DNA of 64,000 nucleotides from Limnomonas spitsbergensis. Taxonomy: Eukaryota; Chlorophyta; Chlorophyceae; Chlamydomonadales. The position numbers were made by a program, and so were the translations under genes. Within the stretch, counting starts at the first letter, position 1, and each line of letters begins with the position of its first letter. The notes below the pieces were generated by a model. That model did no database searches and was not told the origin of the DNA. It saw nothing but the letters and a program-made list of their open reading frames with translations. Positions 34,401-46,600 of this stretch are shown piece by piece. The stretch spans positions 2,170,001 through 2,234,000 of the forward strand of contig JAYJMM010000114.1 of NCBI GenBank assembly GCA_037349105.1, given 5' to 3'.

Positions 34401-37400
34401 AAAAGTCCAGTTGCATTGCAGTAGTTCAAGGTGTCAAGCCGAGGCAAAGCGTCGGTATGGGGACTGCAGGTTGCAGCTATTTATGGTGGGCTAAGCAGAT
34501 GGGGCTATGAAATAATGGAGCTATTCATAGTGTGTGGGGGGGGTATAGCTGGGGTAGCCCACAGAGCCCTGGAACAACTAACGATGCACACTGCTAATGT
34601 ACACTGGCGTCGGCAACGTCATACCGGAAGAAATGGCGGGAGAAATGCCAGGTTAAGACTGAAGCAGTGAGATACCTAGTGAGATAGGGGCGAATACCAT
34701 GTACGTAAAAAAATAAGCATGTAACACAAGCATGGGTGCACCGCATATATTGTAATTACTAAATCAAGTTGTCAAGACATGGGCAAAAAATAAAGTTCCA
34801 TGGCATGGGCATCAATCATCTCTGTTCTTTTGATTATCATACTACCATACCGGTGCTTGGCCCTTATCCAAAAGGTGATTGGGTGATTGGGTGATTGCGC
34901 AGATTGATGTTGTCAGTCTACCCAAAACAAATGGGCAGACTGACTGACAACATCAATCTGCGCAATCGCGGAGAGCCAAAAGTTGCAGGCCCATGGCTAG
35001 GAATGCACTGCTCCAAACTGCAACTGGCCCACGGCCTACTGAGGAGCCAGTTTCCAGAAGTTGCAGCTGCAGCTCACCATTGCGTAACCTTGGGCGCAGC
35101 CTTCCGTATGCCCATGATAACATACCTTGTTCTACTTGTTCATAATGTATTACATTTCTGGGTTACCGGTAAGCATAATTGAAGACCGCGGGGGCTTTGG
35201 GCAGCAGCCATGCCATGTCAATGACATAACACTTGTGGCCCAGTCTGAAAAGGCTCAACCCGTGAGCCCGATTGTTTGAGTGGTATGGAGGAAAATACAC
35301 AGGCCATGCCATGTATACCCTTTTGGTAGTCCTAAGCCCTTTTGGGGCAGGGCCCAGAGGTGTTATGTCATTGACCATTTTGGTAGTCAGCAACATTCCT
35401 GTTGGATTGCTTCCACAGCTCACCGACAATGAGGAGGCATGCATGAGGAGGCATGCACGAGGAGGCATGCATGAGGAGGCATGCACGAGGAGGCATGCAT
35501 GAGCAGGTATGCATGAGGAGGCATGCATGAGGAGGCATGTGTGGGGAGGCATGCGTGGGGAGGCATGCGTGAGGAGGCATGCGTGGGGAGGCATGCATGA
35601 GGAGGCATGCATGAGGAGGCATGCATGAGGAGGCATGCATGAGGAGGCATGCATGAGGAGGCATGCATGAGGAGGCATGTGTGGGGAGGCATGCATGAGG
35701 AGGCATGCGTGAGGAGGCATGCGTGAGGAGGCATGCATGAGGAGGCATGCGTGGGGAGGCATGCATGAGGAGGTATGTAAGAGGAGGCATGCATGAGGAG
35801 GCATGCATGGGGAGGCATACATGAGGAGGCATGCATGAGGAGGCATGCGTGGGGAAGCATGCATGAGGAGGCATGCATGAGGAGGCATGCATGAGGAGGC
35901 ATGCATGAGCAGGTATGCATGAGGAGGCATGCATGAGGAGGCATGTGTGGGGAGGCCCGCGTGAGGAGGCATGCATTAGGATGTATGCGTGAGGAGGCAT
36001 GCATGAGGAGGCATGCATGAGGAGGCATGCATGAGGAGGTATGCATGAGGAGGCATGCATGAGGAGGCGTGTGTGGGGAGGCATGCATGAGGAGGCATTA
36101 GAGGCATGCGTGGGGAGACATGCATGAGGAGGCATGTAAGAGGAGGCGTGGATGAGGAGGCATGCATGAGGAGGCATGCATGGGGAGGCATGCATGAGGA
36201 GGCATGCATGAGGAGGCATGGGTGAGGACGCATGCATGAGTAGCCGCGCGGAAATGACAAGTATGAGGAGCAACATGACTAAATGAGGCCTGTCGGTGAC
36301 GAGCATGCATGAGGGCAGCAGTGGGACCAAAAGGAGGCTAGGTCAATCAGGGATGACACCCAAATCTGAGAGCTGCAGTCATGAAAAGAGGAGGAGGAGA
36401 AGGCTTGTCTCGGGTTTAGGGGCAGAGCCAAGGGGCCAAAGGGGGGTTGAGGCACTAGGGTGGGCTGCGGGCTGTAAGGGGTAGGTCGGTGTGCCCACAT
36501 GTCCTGGACCAAACTAGCGTCGCCAGTTTTTTGTTGCCGGTGCCCTGTGAAGCAGAGAATAATAGCGGGCGGCACTTCAATCAGGAGAAAGCCTGATTAG
36601 GACCAAGCCTGGACTCATGGCGGGCCATGCATGAGGCCTCCGGCAAGAGGCCGGTAGGTAGCTGAATGCTTGCTATGTCATGAACGAGGGCAGGTGTTTG
36701 CTCCAGATGAGGTGCTGCACTTCACCATGCAGACGGATGAAAAAAGGCTGTGGTCTCACACTACTCTCACACAAGTGAAACTGAGGAGCCGGTCTGGTTT
36801 GCCTTCCCGGCCTTCCCTTTTGGTCCTTTTCTTCCTCTTTTTGCCCCTTTTTTAGTTTCTACAGTTGGGCGCCCACGCGGCTTTGAGCGGGCCCAGAGGT
36901 GTAACGTTATTGACGCAAGTGAAACTGCAACGCCGCGATGGGAGTGGGTGCGTGTGTCACTGTGGCGTACAGACAGCACCATGCAATTTCATAATTCAAA
37001 AGCACTGGGTGTTGCTTCACATGAAGCCAAGGGCAGCGAAGTGAAGGGTGTGTGGAGGAAAGCGTCAAGTAGTCAATGCCATGGCATAAGTTCTAGAAAG
37101 CCCACTTAGAGAGATGCCTTGCTCAAATCTCACCGCCATGTCAGAGGCCCTCAAAAAGTCCAGTTGCATTGCAGTAGTTCAAGGTGTCAAGCCGAGGCAA
37201 AGCGTCGGTATGGGGACTGCAGGTTGCAGCTATTTATGGTGGGCTAAGCAGATGGGGCTATGAAATAATGGAGCTATTCATAGTGTGTGGGGGGGGTATA
37301 GCTGGGGTAGCCCACAGAGCCCTGGAACAACTAACGATGCACACTGCTAATGTACACTGGCGTCGGCAACGTCATACCGGAAGAAATGGCGGGAGAAATG

Positions 37401-40355
37401 CCAGGTTAAGACTGAAGCAGTGAGATACCTAGTGAGATAGGGGCGAATACCATGTACGTAAAAAAATAAGCATGTAACACAAGCATGGGTGCACCGCATA
37501 TATTGTAATTACTAAATCAAGTTGTCAAGACATGGGCAAAAAATAAAGTTCCATGGCATGGGCATCAATCATCTCTGTTCTTTTGATTATCATACTACCA
37601 TACCGGTGCTTGGCCCTTATCCAAAAGGTGATTGGGTGATTGGGTGATTGCGCAGATTGATGTTGTCAGTCTACCCAAAACAAATGGGCAGACTGACTGA
37701 CAACATCAATCTGCGCAATCGCGGAGAGCCAAAAGTTGCAGGCCCATGGCTAGGAATGCACTGCTCCAAACTGCAACTGGCCCACGGCCTACTGAGGAGC
37801 CAGTTTCCAGAAGTTGCAGCTGCAGCTCACCATTGCGTAACCTTGGGCGCAGCCTTCCGTATGCCCATGATAACATACCTTGTTCTACTTGTTCATAATG
37901 TATTACATTTCTGGGTTACCGGTAAGCATAATTGAAGACCGCGGGGGCTTTGGGCAGCAGCCATGCCATGTCAATGACATAACACTTGTGGCCCAGTCTG
38001 AAAAGGCTCAACCCGTGAGCCCGATTGTTTGAGTGGTATGGAGGAAAATACACAGGCCATGCCATGTATACCCTTTTGGTAGTCCTAAGCCCTTTTGGGG
38101 CAGGGCCCAGAGGTGTTATGTCATTGACCATTTTGGTAGTCAGCAACATTCCTGTTGGATTGCTTCCACAGCTCACCGACAATGAGGAGGCATGCATGAG
38201 GAGGCATGCACGAGGAGGCATGCATGAGGAGGCATGCACGAGGAGGCATGCATGAGCAGGTATGCATGAGGAGGCGTGCATGAGGAGGCATGTGTGGGGA
38301 GGCATGCGTGGGGAGGCATGCGTGAGGAGGCATGCGTGGGGAGGCATGCATGAGGAGGCATGCATGAGGAGGCATGCATGAGGAGGCATGCATGAGGAGG
38401 CATGCATGAGGAGGCATGCATGAGGAGGCATGTGTGGGGAGGCATGCATGAGGAGGCATGCGTGGGGAGGCATGCGTGAGGAGGCATGCATGAGGAGGCA
38501 TGCGTGGGGAGGCATGCATGAGGAGGTATGTAAGAGGAGGCATGCATGAGGAGGCATGCATGGGGAGGCATACATGAGGAGGCATGCATGAGGAGGCATG
38601 CGTGGGGAAGCATGCATGAGGAGGCATGCATGAGGAGGCATGCATGAGGAGGCATGCATGAGCAGGTATGCATGAGGAGGCATGCATGAGGAGGCATGTG
38701 TGGGGAGGCCCGCGTGAGGAGGCATGCATTAGGATGTATGCGTGAGGAGGCATGCATGAGGAGGCATGCATGAGGAGGCATGCATGAGGAGGTATGCATG
38801 AGGAGGCATGCATGAGGAGGCGTGTGTGGGGAGGCATGCATGAGGAGGCATTAGAGGCATGCGTGGGGAGACATGCATGAGGAGGCATGTAAGAGGAGGC
38901 GTGGATGAGGAGGCATGCATGAGGAGGCATGCATGGGGAGGCATGCATGAGGAGGCATGCATGAGGAGGCATGGGTGAGGACGCATGCATGAGTAGCCGC
39001 GCGGAAATGACAAGTATGAGGAGCAACATGACTAAATGAGGCCTGTCGGTGACGAGCATGCATGAGGGCAGCAGTGGGACCAAAAGGAGGCTAGGTCAAT
39101 CAGGGATGACACCCAAATCTGAGAGCTGCAGTCATGAAAAGAGGAGGAGGAGAAGGCTTGTCTCGGGTTTAGGGGCAGAGCCAAGGGGCCAAAGGGGGGT
39201 TGAGGCACTAGGGTGGGCTGCGGGCTGTAAGGGGTAGGTCGGTGTGCCCACATGTCCTGGACCAAACTAGCGTCGCCAGTTTTTTGTTGCCGGTGCCCTG
39301 TGAAGCAGAGAATAATAGCGGGCGGCACTTCAATCAGGAGAAAGCCTGATTAGGACCAAGCCTGGACTCATGGCGGGCCATGCATGAGGCCTCCGGCAAG
39401 AGGCCGGTAGGTAGCTGAATGCTTGCTATGTCATGAACGAGGGCAGGTGTTTGCTCCAGATGAGGTGCTGCACTTCACCATGCAGACGGATGAAAAAAGG
39501 CTGTGGTCTCACACTACTCTCACACAAGTGAAACTGAGGAGCCGGTCTGGTTTGCCTTCCCGGCCTTCCCTTTTGGTCCTTTTCTTCCTCTTTTTGCCCC
39601 TTTTTTAGTTTCTACAGTTGGGCGCCCACGCGGCTTTGAGCGGGCCCAGAGGTGTAACGTTATTGACGCAAGTGAAACTGCAACGCCGCGATGGGAGTGG
39701 GTGCGTGTGTCACTGTGGCGTACAGACAGCACCATGCAATTTCATAATTCAAAAGCACTGGGTGTTGCTTCACATGAAGCCAAGGGCAGCGAAGTGAAGG
39801 GTGTGTGGAGGAAAGCGTCAAGTAGTCAATGCCATGGCATAAGTTCTAGAAAGCCCACTTAGAGAGATGCCTTGCTCAAATCTCACCGCCATGTCAGAGG
39901 CCCTCAAAAAGTCCAGTTGCATTGCAGTAGTTCAAGGTGTCAAGCCGAGGCAAGGCGTCGGTATGGGGACTGCAGGTTGCAGCTATTTATGGTGGGCTAA
40001 GCAGATGGGGCTATGAAATAATGGAGCTATTCATAGTGTGTGGGGGGGGTATAGCTGGGGTAGCCCACAGAGCCCTGGAACAACTAACGATGCACACTGC
40101 TAATGTACACTGGCGTCGGCAACGTCATACCGGAAGAAATGGCGGGAGAAATGCCAGGTTAAGACTGAAGCAGTGAGATACCTAGTGAGATAGGGGCGAA
40201 TACCATGTACGTAAAAAAATAAGCATGTAACACAAGCATGGGTGCACCGCATATATTGTAATTACTAAATCAAGTTGTCAAGACACCGGAAGCGCCTTTC
40301 TTCAGAACATGTCCACTCCAGATGAGAGGTTTCACTTCACAGTGTTGCAAAACAC

Positions 40356-40455
40356 CGCCGCGACGGGGAATCGAACCCCGGTCTCCCGCGCTCTGAGATT
40401 GTGATGTGTTATTCCCGCTGACAGGCGGGGATAATTACCATTATACGATCGCGAC
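40356..40455 (-). tRNA. tRNA-Asp (anticodon GTC) with a 28-nt intron
   Basis: The mature sequence starts at 40455. The acceptor stem GTCGCGA pairs with TCGCGGC and the discriminator is G. The D-arm holds AATGGTAATTA. The anticodon stem is CCCGC/GCGGG with the loop CTGTCA-C, anticodon GTC. The T-arm CGGGG-TTCGATT-CCCCG contains the B box GGTTCGATTCC. The intron (40418-40391) begins after position 37, the standard place for nuclear tRNA introns, and itself starts GCGGG, which can compete for pairing with CCCGC. Mature length is 72 nt without CCA. It lies 70 bp beyond the tandem array. Confidence 0.93.
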
Positions 40456-40534
40456 TTGTTGATGACAATTGATGGTTTTTAAGGATGATATTCCACCCGC
40501 AGACAGGTAGTATGGTCAGGCGATAATGAAAACG

Positions 40535-41026
40535 TCATAATTGGCGAATTCCATCTCGCAATGAAAATCCTGAGAGTTGCTTGGGCTAACGCCTTGGTAT
40601 ATCGCCCAGTGTGCAAAGTTCAAGAGTATGGGATCCCAGTACATGCACACAGCCCCATACATACCTGGTTCCCCTGCATCAGCTCCTCCAAAGAGCAGTG
40701 CATGAATTGTCTCTGACACTCTGCATGCTGTGCTTCTGAGCGCGGTTCAGGACGGTGTCCCCCGCTTGACGTCCTGACCGACAGGAGTGAAGCGGGGGGG
40801 GGGACATGTATGGTACCCTATGCAAGGGAAGTGTGAGCCATGTGCACGGGTCTAAATAGTTTAAGGGCAAGCTGTGAGGATCAACTGTATAAACTTGCTT
40901 TGAAAGCGCGCACCTGAATGCGCTCCCGCGATATTTGTAATACGAAATATGTGGGATCACTGTTTCACCTTCCGGATACCAGATTGTAAATTGTAATGCT
41001 CCATTTTCACCGAGCATCTGCTCCAT
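40535..41026 (-). CDS. Candidate small multi-exon gene or gene 3' end, unrecognised
   Basis: Three minus-strand exons join in phase: 41026-40914 (GALQFTIWYPEGETVIPHIS), donor GTGCGC; 40720-40665 (VSETIHALLFGGADAGEP), donor GTATGT; 40569-40535 (FSLRDGIRQL then stop), acceptor CTCTCAG. The product would be about 67 aa, perhaps the C terminus of a longer protein with exons upstream. I recognise no domain. Splice sites are good but there is no paralogue here to support the model. Confidence 0.3.
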
Positions 41027-41029
41027 TGT

Positions 41030-42650
41030 GCGTGTGGTATAATGTGAACGTCGGTAAGCCTAGCTTGTCTCGCAGAGTTGAGTGGCTTGTAGTACCTGAT
41101 GAAATACGTGGATGACACGCTTTCTGACGTTAGGTTGTAGCCGTTGAAATCCTTAGAAGAGCCCTAGCAGAGCTTGCAGACAAAAAGACCGAGAAGTGCA
41201 AAGGTTTGTATTTGCTGGCTTGCATCCTCCCTGTTCAGTATTTGCCACCTTTGTAGCAGGTTGGAGCAGTGGGGTGAAGGTTATCCTTTCCTGACAACTT
41301 GTTTGGAGGTGTTGCTCCTGTATTTCTGGTGGTGGAGAGTGCTGAGTTAGAGGGGTGCATATGTGTAGCGTTTACCAGTAAGATCAAAGGATCTAGATGA
41401 TTTAGTACGTCATGCACATGGTGTAGCATGGTCACAGCTGCACATATTAGCGTTTGATATGTTCTGGGTCTGTCCGTCTCTGGCAATCCTTCTTCGCTGC
41501 CTTTCGTTACGCTTTGGTAATGAAAAAACACTCAAAGGTTAACGAGGATGCAAGGCTGGACAGGCCGATCAAATCTCTGCTGAGTCAAAAGCGGCTCACT
41601 TGCCGGTACGGACAACATACCCAAGTTGGGGCAACGAGCAAGCCCAGATGCCCCTGAGTCCCTGACCGGCTGATAATGAGAAATAACGGCGGAGGCAAAA
41701 TGTAGGAGACATGTATGGAAGTTATCGAATTTCTATGCTTTCAGGCTTCTTTTCATTTTCCAACCAAACCACATGGCCACTCATTCGACAGTAGTTGCAC
41801 ACTCAGTTTTCCTCACCACCACCATCTGCTGCTTGGGCTCACTGCATCATGCCCCCACGGCCGTGCTGTGACTCAAACGTAGCACAGGCACCATTCTTTA
41901 GAAATAACTTCACGCGACCGACTGGTTGCAGTGCTGCACCTAAAGCCGTGTATAGCTGAGGGTGGAGAGAGGGCACTGGAGGGAACTCTCAATCGCCCTC
42001 ATGCCATGAAGTGCCCATGTCAAACAGTGCTGTGCCCCATTGCGCCATAATCACGAAATTATATCAGTAATTACGGTCCCTAACTGGAAAGAATAGCTGA
42101 AGTTGCCTTGATATTACGTTGACTGAAACTTAGCTACGTAATTCAGCGACCGCAAGGACCGTAATCGGCACGGCACTGATGAAAAAGCAATGATCACACG
42201 ACACCTCCTGGTTCATGCACTTACCTGCCAAATCAATCCTCACTGGTGTCGAGGTCCTGGACAAAATTGAGGACTGTCAGAGGTGTCAGAGGGCCGACAG
42301 CTGGCTAGATTAAGGTTAATGAAAAAACTCAGCTCTCCCATCTTAACCGGACACCAGAGCTCTTCATCTCTGCCGAAAACTTAAGCACACCTCGGTGGTT
42401 TCAAGGCGGGGGTCTTAGCAGCCCCTCTCTAGCATCCCATTTCCCAAACCTGTCCCTTATCATGAATTCGTCCTCCCCCCCCTGCACACACACCCACAAG
42501 GACAACTCACTAAGCCAATGTACTGAGCAACACAAATGCTGTAGAAAAAAATGTTGCAAAGCGGATGGCGAGAGCTTAACTTAAAAACAAAAAAGTTAAA
42601 ATGCAACCCAGCCATGCAACACAGCCATGTGAATGAATAAAATGTTGCAG
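41030..42650. other. Intergenic stretch, no supported feature
   Basis: Short reading frames only, with no splice-consistent exon, no tandem repeat and no copy of the two repeat families that I could see. Confidence 0.5.
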
Positions 42651-42734
42651 CCTCGCGCAGGCGTGTTGCTTTCCATGTCCAATTACCAACAGGTCAGGTT
42701 CCTTCAATTCAGTAGCCTTAGGTTCAAGTTCCTT

Positions 42735-43090
42735 CTAACGCGCGTGGTCCGTGACCGGCGGCACAGATTCGTGAGAATCCCGGCGACCGGGCCCCCCCTG
42801 CGCCTGCGGCGTCCTCGGTGAACCCACCGACCTGAGCTGAAGGCCCCCCGTCCCTGTCCAACGGGAAGGCTCCGATGAAGCAGCATTGGACGGTCTCGTT
42901 GCGGAGCCAGCAGGTTCGACGGAAACAGGCGACGTCGGGACGGCGGCCTCGACGGGGCCCGGTGTCCTGGGCGCCTCCATGAGCTCCACGAAGCGCCGGG
43001 TGGGCGGCGGCAGTGAGGACGGCTGAGGAGAAGGCGGCCCCAAGTCGGCCGGCCCCACTCGATTTCTGTTATGCCGCCTGCTGGGTTCAA
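42735..43090 (-). CDS. GC-rich, Pro/Ser-rich reading frame, possible terminal exon
   Basis: After an acceptor-like TTTTGAACCCAG the minus strand stays open to a stop at 42735. The product is low in complexity (TRRFVELMEAPRTPGPVEAA and similar). Base composition is much more GC-rich than the flanks, which suggests coding, but the frame adjoining it is also open and no domain is visible. It lies downstream of RING-1 on the same strand. Confidence 0.28.
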
Positions 43091-43603
43091 AAGCAGGGGA
43101 GCGGGTTTCTAAGGTTACACAGCGTTTGTGAGAGGTGTTACAACGGTACACGGTGCAGTCTCATTGCAGAAAGGCTCCGTTTTGGACAGCAGAGCCCACC
43201 TAAAGGTCAAGCAGGAGAGGAGGTCCCAAGCAGGTGCATGGAAGCAGCAGGATGCTTTGAGGAGCATGCGTCCACGCACAAGGCTTGAAGGGGTGAACCT
43301 GGAGGGGGGAGGGGGTATTTCCACACATCCTATGATTCACACTCCGCCTGTTCGGATTGTCACCAGCCTCATCCTGGGGCACTGAGACATCGGCAAGATG
43401 GCTGCCAATATCGATACGGGCCAAGCAGATGCGCATGCACCCCCCAATCATCCCCCACTCCCACCACACACAAACAAACATCAAACCCCATCGCCGGTTC
43501 CTACATCTACCCCCTGTCCCTCACTGAAACCCATACTGACAAAAAAGGCACGCAAACGTCCAGTCCTTAGCCTCCTCTGAAATCTGCTCCCCAGTCCTCA
43601 ATA

Positions 43604-46600
43604 TCACCTAGCGACCGTCTCAACAGCTTCGGGGACGTCCGGGCACAATGCCCAGCGGCAATTGGGGCACGTCTTGTGTTGCGTCATCCACTGGTCAATG
43701 CAACTCTGGGGAAGGAGAGAGGGGGGACAAGGTCAGCGCGGTCAGACATCCTCCACCAGGCAACGCTCATTCGTAGAAAGGGATACTTGTGGGGTACATT
43801 ACATTATATAGGTCGAGTTGGATTCCTTCCTACGTTTAGGTAGATGTCTTTAGAAGGTGAGGTGAATTCCGTTTTTACGTACCAGTACTTTCCTTTCTGC
43901 GGTAAGGTGGGTTCCCTTCCTGGGCTTTTCGATTCCTGTTTCTCTCCATCCATGGCTTCAAGCAGAGCCCAGTGTGAGTCCAGCCAGCCAACCAACCAAC
44001 CGACCAACCAACCAGGATATTCAAACCGTGCATCCATCCATCCATCCATCCCACGCCCCTGGCTGCTTGCCACAAGCGTCACCTGATGGAACAAGGCAGC
44101 CCTCCTTGCTAGGGTTCAGGGTTAGGGTCTAAGGTTAGGGTTAGGGTGTAGGGTTAGGGTTAACACTCTGAGGTATAGGGTTCTGGGCATGCAGGCATCT
44201 GCCCTCACCTGGCGGGAAACCCGAAACCCTAGATCTTCAGGCTGGATCCTCAGCCTAGATCCTAGATCCATCACGCGCCAACAAACCTGATGGAACACGT
44301 GCATGCAGGGCAGCCGTCTCAAAAGCTCGTCCTCCTCGTAGTCCGCAATGCACACCGAACACTGCGGCGCCTCTTCCTCGCCATTCTTCTCGTCCGACGC
44401 GCGGAGGGAGCCCGCCGCCTGCGTGCTGAATGACGTCAGCAGCTCGTGATTGATCACCGAGAGAGGAACGGGGCGCCGCTCCGCCGGCGCGCCATCACCC
44501 ATGCCGGCAGCGGGAGGAGCGTGATCTGCGGCGGCGGCGGCCGCCGCCGCCGCCGCTCCCTCGCCTGCCGCCATTGACGCCTGCAGGAATGCCGGCGACT
44601 CCTCCTCCTTCCGTCGCTCAAACGTCGCGATCTGGAACTTGAACGCCGGGAACGTCTCGATGATGCTCGGCGGGACACCCTGCAGCGCGGCGCGCCGCTG
44701 CTGCTGCTGCGTGCGGCCCTGCTGCATCGCGGCCTCCGCCTCCTCCGGCGTGACCATGGCCATGCGGACGCGGCTGTGTCGCCTCATGACCAGGATCTTT
44801 ATCGCCATGAATATGATGAGGACGACGATCATGCTGGACACGGCGCCGATGAGGCCCATCTGTAGCGTCGAGAGCATGTTGACCGCCAGCGGCTTGGGCA
44901 GGGCCAGGGTCAGGTCGAAGCTGCTGGTGGCGGACACCAGCATGTTGCTGTTGAGGACGCCCAGGATCCAAGTGCTCAAATAACCAGACGACAGGCTTCC
45001 AATGTTGGGAATCTGCGGGGGTGGGCAGTGCGGCGGCGCGCATTCACGCAGTAGTGAAGGTTTAGCTTTAAACCTTAATCTAGTACTAGGCACCTGGACA
45101 GCAAGCTGCCAGTGTTGGGGATCTGCGGGGAGGGGGTGGGGCGCGTGAGCGAGTGAGTGCAGGCTCCCAACAGGCGTGATCGGCTAGGGGTGTGTGCAAG
45201 CGTGTTGAGGATCCAGGGGCTCAGACAGCCGGACGACAAGCAGGCATTGCTGCAAACCTGCGAGCAGGGGACTACTAGCAGCCAGAACAAGCAGCCATTG
45301 CTGCAGACCTGCGAGCAGGGGACGACAAGCCGCCGTTGCTGCAGACCTGCGAACAGGGGGCGACAAGCAGCCGGACGATAAGCAGCCATTGCTGCAGACC
45401 TGCGAACAGGGGAATGTGCACTGAGGTTTCAGGGTTCCAACCTTAAAACCCTGAAAATGCTAGGCAGCCCGTCGACCGCCTGCCCATGTTGGAGATCTGC
45501 CGTAAGGGGAGAGTGCGTGAGTGCAAGATCTACCGGATCTACAATAGCTACGGGATCTTCCGGATCTACAACAGCTGCAGGATCTACCGGATCTACAATA
45601 GCTGCAGGATCTGCGCCAAGCAGGGAGCGCATGAGCGCAGGGCAGTGTTTCTTTTAGTGGGCACCAGACCACCCGTAGGCGGCCACCGGGCCGCCACCAC
45701 TGGGCCAGTTGGGACGAATCTTGGCCAACGTATGGCCGGTGGCCCAAGCAGCAGGACTTGCTGCCCCAGGCCCCCACAGCCGTAGGATGTGATGTAGCTG
45801 AATTGTAGCTGAAGCGCGCTAAAATAAACACTGACAAAGGGCTTTGGGCCATGATTGTTAAGTGCATAATGGGACGCACCAGCCACACAGGTTTGCGAGC
45901 CTGTCCTGTCCGCTAACATCGACAAATAAACACTGGCACTAGAGTCACAGATACAAACCCTCCTACTCTCCCCTCTTCCTCTTACACACGTTCACACATG
46001 CCCTGACACACATTCACACATGCCCTGACACGCATTCACACATGCCCTGACACACATTCGGACATGCCCTGACACGCATTCACACATGCCCTGACACACA
46101 TCCACACATGCCCTGACACGCATTCACACATGCCTCTAAAGACATCCACGCATGCCCTGACACAGATGCTGGCTAGAACGACCCCTCTGGGCCCACCTTC
46201 CACAGGGTTCAATTTCCCACTGAATAATCAAACCCAAAAGTATGAACCCTTCACACATTGGTTTCACCATGGTGTCATCGAGCACGCTAGTTCAGGCTTC
46301 CTTTCTAACGCATGCCCTGAACCTGCCCACCAAAACCTTGATCCCCAAAACACCGATCCTCAAAAGCCCGACCCCCCAAACCCTCATCCCCAAGCGCACC
46401 GGCACCGATGCAGCATCATAGGTCACACAGCTGGTCATGGGCCTGAAGGACATCTATCGGGTTTTTATACTAACACCAAAGCGGCAAACCCACCAGCACC
46501 ACCATGCAGTCCTTAAGCAACCAGCTGGTCACGGGCATGAAGGACAGCTAATGGGTTATAATGCTAACACTAATTCCTTAACCCAAATGCACTGTCCTTA

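Larger units (their letters stand above)
29432..40285 (+). repeat. Tandem array of four near-identical 2.6-2.75-kb units
   Basis: Units begin at 29432, 32031, 34784 and 37537, each at CAAAAAATAAAGTTCC. The last ends at 40285, four bases short of a full unit. Spacings are 2599, 2753 and 2753 bp. Outside the VNTR the copies look identical, with only isolated changes in the last (such as AAGGCGTCGG for AAAGCGTCGG near 39955). Each unit holds a hairpin, two opposed LINE tails, a 14-bp VNTR, a unique-looking spacer and a further tail (ACAGTTGGGCGCCCACGCGG). The long Met-Pro-His-Ala reading frames in the VNTR are artefacts of the repeat. No gene is evident in the unit. Confidence 0.95.
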
